A stretch of DNA of 64,000 nucleotides from Methylocystis sp. Sn-Cys. Lineage in GTDB: Bacteria; Pseudomonadota; Alphaproteobacteria; Rhizobiales; Beijerinckiaceae. Numbering within the stretch: position 1 is the first letter of the stretch; each line of letters opens with the position of its first letter. The stretch spans positions 310,001 through 374,000 of the forward strand of contig NZ_JAERVJ010000001.1 in assembly GCF_016745395.1 (NCBI RefSeq), given 5' to 3'. A program made the translations under genes and the position numbers. The notes below the pieces were generated by a model that saw only the letters and a program-made list of their open reading frames with translations, had not been told where the DNA came from and did not search any database. Shown in pieces: positions 63,001 through 64,000 of this stretch.

Positions 63001-64000
63001 GTCGTTCCATTCGGCGAAGGCGGCCGGGAAATGCCCAAGCTGATAGCCACCCGGCCCCATGTCCCAGGGCTCGGCGATGAGCTTCAAGTCGCGCAAAACC
63101 GGGTCTTGCAGCAGCGCGGCGAGGAAAGGCGCGTTACGGTCGAAGCCAGATGGATGACGCGCCAGCGTCGTCGCGAGATCGAAGCGAAAACCATCGACGC
63201 CGCCATAGATCGCCCAGGCGCGCAGCGCATCCATGGCGAGACGCACGACGGGCGCGCGGTCGAAGGCGAGGATATTGCCGCAGCCGGCGTCGTTCACATA
63301 GCGCGCGCGGTCGTCGGCAAGGCGGTAATAGCTCGCATTGTCGAGGCCGCGCAGCGACAGCGTCGGCCCCCATTCGTCGCTCTCGCCCGTATGGTTGAAG
63401 ACGACGTCGATGATGACGTCGAGCCCAACCGCATGCAGCGCATCAACCGCTTCGCGCACCTCGCGCCATCCGCCCGGCGCCAGACTCGGGTCGGGCGCCA
63501 TCATGGCGATGGGGTTGTAGCCCCAGTAATTCGTGAGACCCAGCGGCGGCAGATGGCGCTCGTCAATCCAGGCGGCGCAGGGCAAGAGTTCAAGCGTGGT
63601 GACGCCGAGCTTTGTGAGATGCGCGATGGACGCTTCATGCGCAAGGCCTGCGAATGTGCCGCGCAACTGCGGCGGCACATCCGGATGCATCGCCGTGAAG
63701 CCTTTAACGTGCATCTCATAGATGATGGTGTCGCGCCACGAATGGCGCGGGCGCGAAGGCGCCGCCGCCTCCGGGCGCGTCATCACGCATTTGGCGACGA
63801 AAGGCGCGCTGTCTTCCCGAGCAGCCGCGCCGGATGCGAACATGCTGTCATGCAGCGTCAGCGCGCGATCGAGCATGAGCGCGTAAGGATCGATGAGAAG
63901 CTTCGCGCCGTTGAAGCGATGGCCCTCATGCGGCGCGTCGGGGCCGTAAGCGCGCAGGCCGTAGCGCTGGCCTTCTTTCAATCCTTCAATATGTCCGTGA
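60049..64000 (-). CDS. Glycogen debranching enzyme / 4-alpha-glucanotransferase fusion (5' end cut by window)
   Basis: The open frame runs off the window end, in frame with HGHIEGLKEGQRYGLRAYG, the first strand region of GlgX, so the N-terminus lies outside. The first about 640 residues are GlgX (isoamylase type): IYEMHVKGFT, VVFNHTGESDEWGP, DGFRFDLATTLAR with the nucleophile Asp, LIAEPWDMG with the acid/base Glu, and TAHDGFTLRDLVSY. From about 650 on is MalQ: LYSLRRDGDQGIGDF, ALRIDHAMGLARLFLVPEGE, VVGEDLGTLPWGFRERL and STHDLPTLEGWW. The fusion joins two consecutive steps of glycogen breakdown. It ends 27 bases before envC, which may share its promoter. Confidence 0.93.
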   Translation of the reverse strand, partial: HGHIEGLKEGQRYGLRAYGPDAPHEGHRFNGAKLLIDPYALMLDRALTLHDSMFASGAAAREDSAPFVAKCVMTRPEAAAPSRPRHSWRDTIIYEMHVKGFTAMHPDVPPQLRGTFAGLAHEASIAHLTKLGVTTLELLPCAAWIDERHLPPLGLTNYWGYNPIAMMAPDPSLAPGGWREVREAVDALHAVGLDVIIDVVFNHTGESDEWGPTLSLRGLDNASYYRLADDRARYVNDAGCGNILAFDRAPVVRLAMDALRAWAIYGGVDGFRFDLATTLARHPSGFDRNAPFLAALLQDPVLRDLKLIAEPWDMGPGGYQLGHFPAAFAEWNDRYRDCVRRFWRGDAAGVAELATRFAGSQDFFPRRSPSHSINFITAHDGFTLRDLVSYERKHNEANGEEGRDGANENLSWNKGAEGETDDAAIVAARARDQRNLLATLLLSRGTPMLSMGAELGHTQKGNNNSYAQDNETSWLDWAAADPSLIEAVARLIELRKAHVCLRDDRFLDGGAQDETLLPDVEWLGADGAPMREEDWRRGDAETLIVSLYANGDRALVILHRGRAPREVTPPPARDGYDWRVAFDASDTAGVSVVADRLTTPARSVLLLREEKSAARRAPAPVADAMLAHLAEAAGIAPNWRDVDGAAHDVPRETLLNLLAALGLPAQTRIEATDSLVRLADARDRRALPHHAVARDGEAITLRLAAADCRAPSNLILSDENGCDARTLKLPTLSPYAWRGVDGRVTHGYLAQLPPLDSGRYILRAEHEDIACRLIVSPAQCNLPQGQREFGISAQLYSLRRDGDQGIGDFTTLARLARNSAESGAALVAINPLHALSSQDRSRASPYYPSDRRFLDSLYIDLESLLGDGFNETIARALSTRDTVDYPAVHALKQQALEKAFARFDALAHQQQDHTLVVADFTKFLTEGGEALTRFALFETISEARGGADWRQWPQELRDGAPHALAAFALEHATRIRFQRFLQWIADRQFAQAAQDARDAGLALGFCRDLAVGAAPDGAESWSKASRLLDGFSIGAPPDPFSRKGQSWGLPALNPLAVEKDGGADFAELLRANMRHAGALRIDHAMGLARLFLVPEGEKAGAGAYVSYPLETLLAQLALESRRAGCMVVGEDLGTLPWGFRERLEAANVLSYRVVWFERAGEGFIRPSDYPVKAMACVSTHDLPTLEGWWRGADIDEKERLALLTPEAAAAERETRTKDKRAMLDALRDEGLFDAAAEDIAFDDALAAALHRFAARAPSLLAMAQLDDLAGESVAVNLPGTDAERPNWRRKLGPSIEALFSTPRAAAIIDGIRRISV

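Noticed and set aside
63979-63981. TTG 63981 as the true start of the glgX-malQ gene
   Set aside because: The frame remains open to the window edge and the residues before TTG (HGHIEG) fit the GlgX N-terminal domain, so the gene is only cut by the window.

Overview
The window is a stretch of GC-rich, gene-dense chromosome from an alphaproteobacterium, most likely a member of the Hyphomicrobiales (Rhizobiales). The evidence is the combination of a cell-cycle GANTC methylase (ccrM) next to rnhB, a C4-pathway 5-aminolevulinate synthase (hemA), homospermidine synthase, the coaE-dnaQ-secB and fxsA/Tim44/mltA/smr blocks, a mitofilin-like/HemY pair and the EnvC/CtpA pair. A methylotroph- or methanotroph-like relative is possible (fused GlgX-MalQ, CitE-like lyase, OFA transporter) but is not proven by anything here. 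I see no rRNA, tRNA, CRISPR array, prophage, integrase or transposase.

Layout. 0-6 kb: coaE, a small membrane ORF, dnaQ, convergent secB, then hbdA-etfA-etfB (beta-oxidation/electron transfer) and a rhomboid protease. 6-15.4 kb, all minus strand: a polysaccharide flippase, ileS, a small membrane protein, an SGNH esterase, ribF, a MaoC hydratase, a HAD protein and a beta carbonic anhydrase. 15.5-19.2 kb: CitE-like lyase, mitofilin-like and HemY proteins. 19.4-24.4 kb: smr-mltA-timA divergent from fxsA, an M20 peptidase and a pentapeptide-repeat protein. 24.5-30.4 kb: a secreted phosphoesterase divergent from hemA, then the malic enzyme maeB. 30.6-33.6 kb: a small Cys/His membrane protein (DUF2946-like) and a TonB-dependent receptor, possibly a metal-uptake pair. 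34-39.2 kb: a PAS-GGDEF-EAL protein, a CorA/ZntB transporter, and prfB with its programmed +1 frameshift. 39.4-48.6 kb: OFA transporter, uppP, ccrM-rnhB, a radical SAM protein preceded by an SOS-box-like repeat, homospermidine synthase and a CHAD protein. 48.7-55.6 kb: a three-part LplT-PlsC-Aas phospholipid remodelling protein, YiaA, PspA with a divergent TetR regulator and two operator-like dyads, a TauE/SafE exporter and a PilZ protein. 55.6-64 kb: ccmCDG, ctpA-envC, and the 3' part of a glgX-malQ fusion running off the window edge.

The most unusual theme is a dense population of short palindromic repeats (at least six families, lettered A-F here) sitting a few bases from gene ends. One element (family E) is inserted in frame inside ileS and is translated. 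The same two arms recur between uppP and ccrM, where they enclose a copy of another repeat (family C). One family D copy supplies the ribosome binding site of the flippase gene. These nested elements, the SOS-like site before the radical SAM gene and the PspA/TetR operator pair are the best leads. I did not find a clearly new multigene defence or biosynthetic system.
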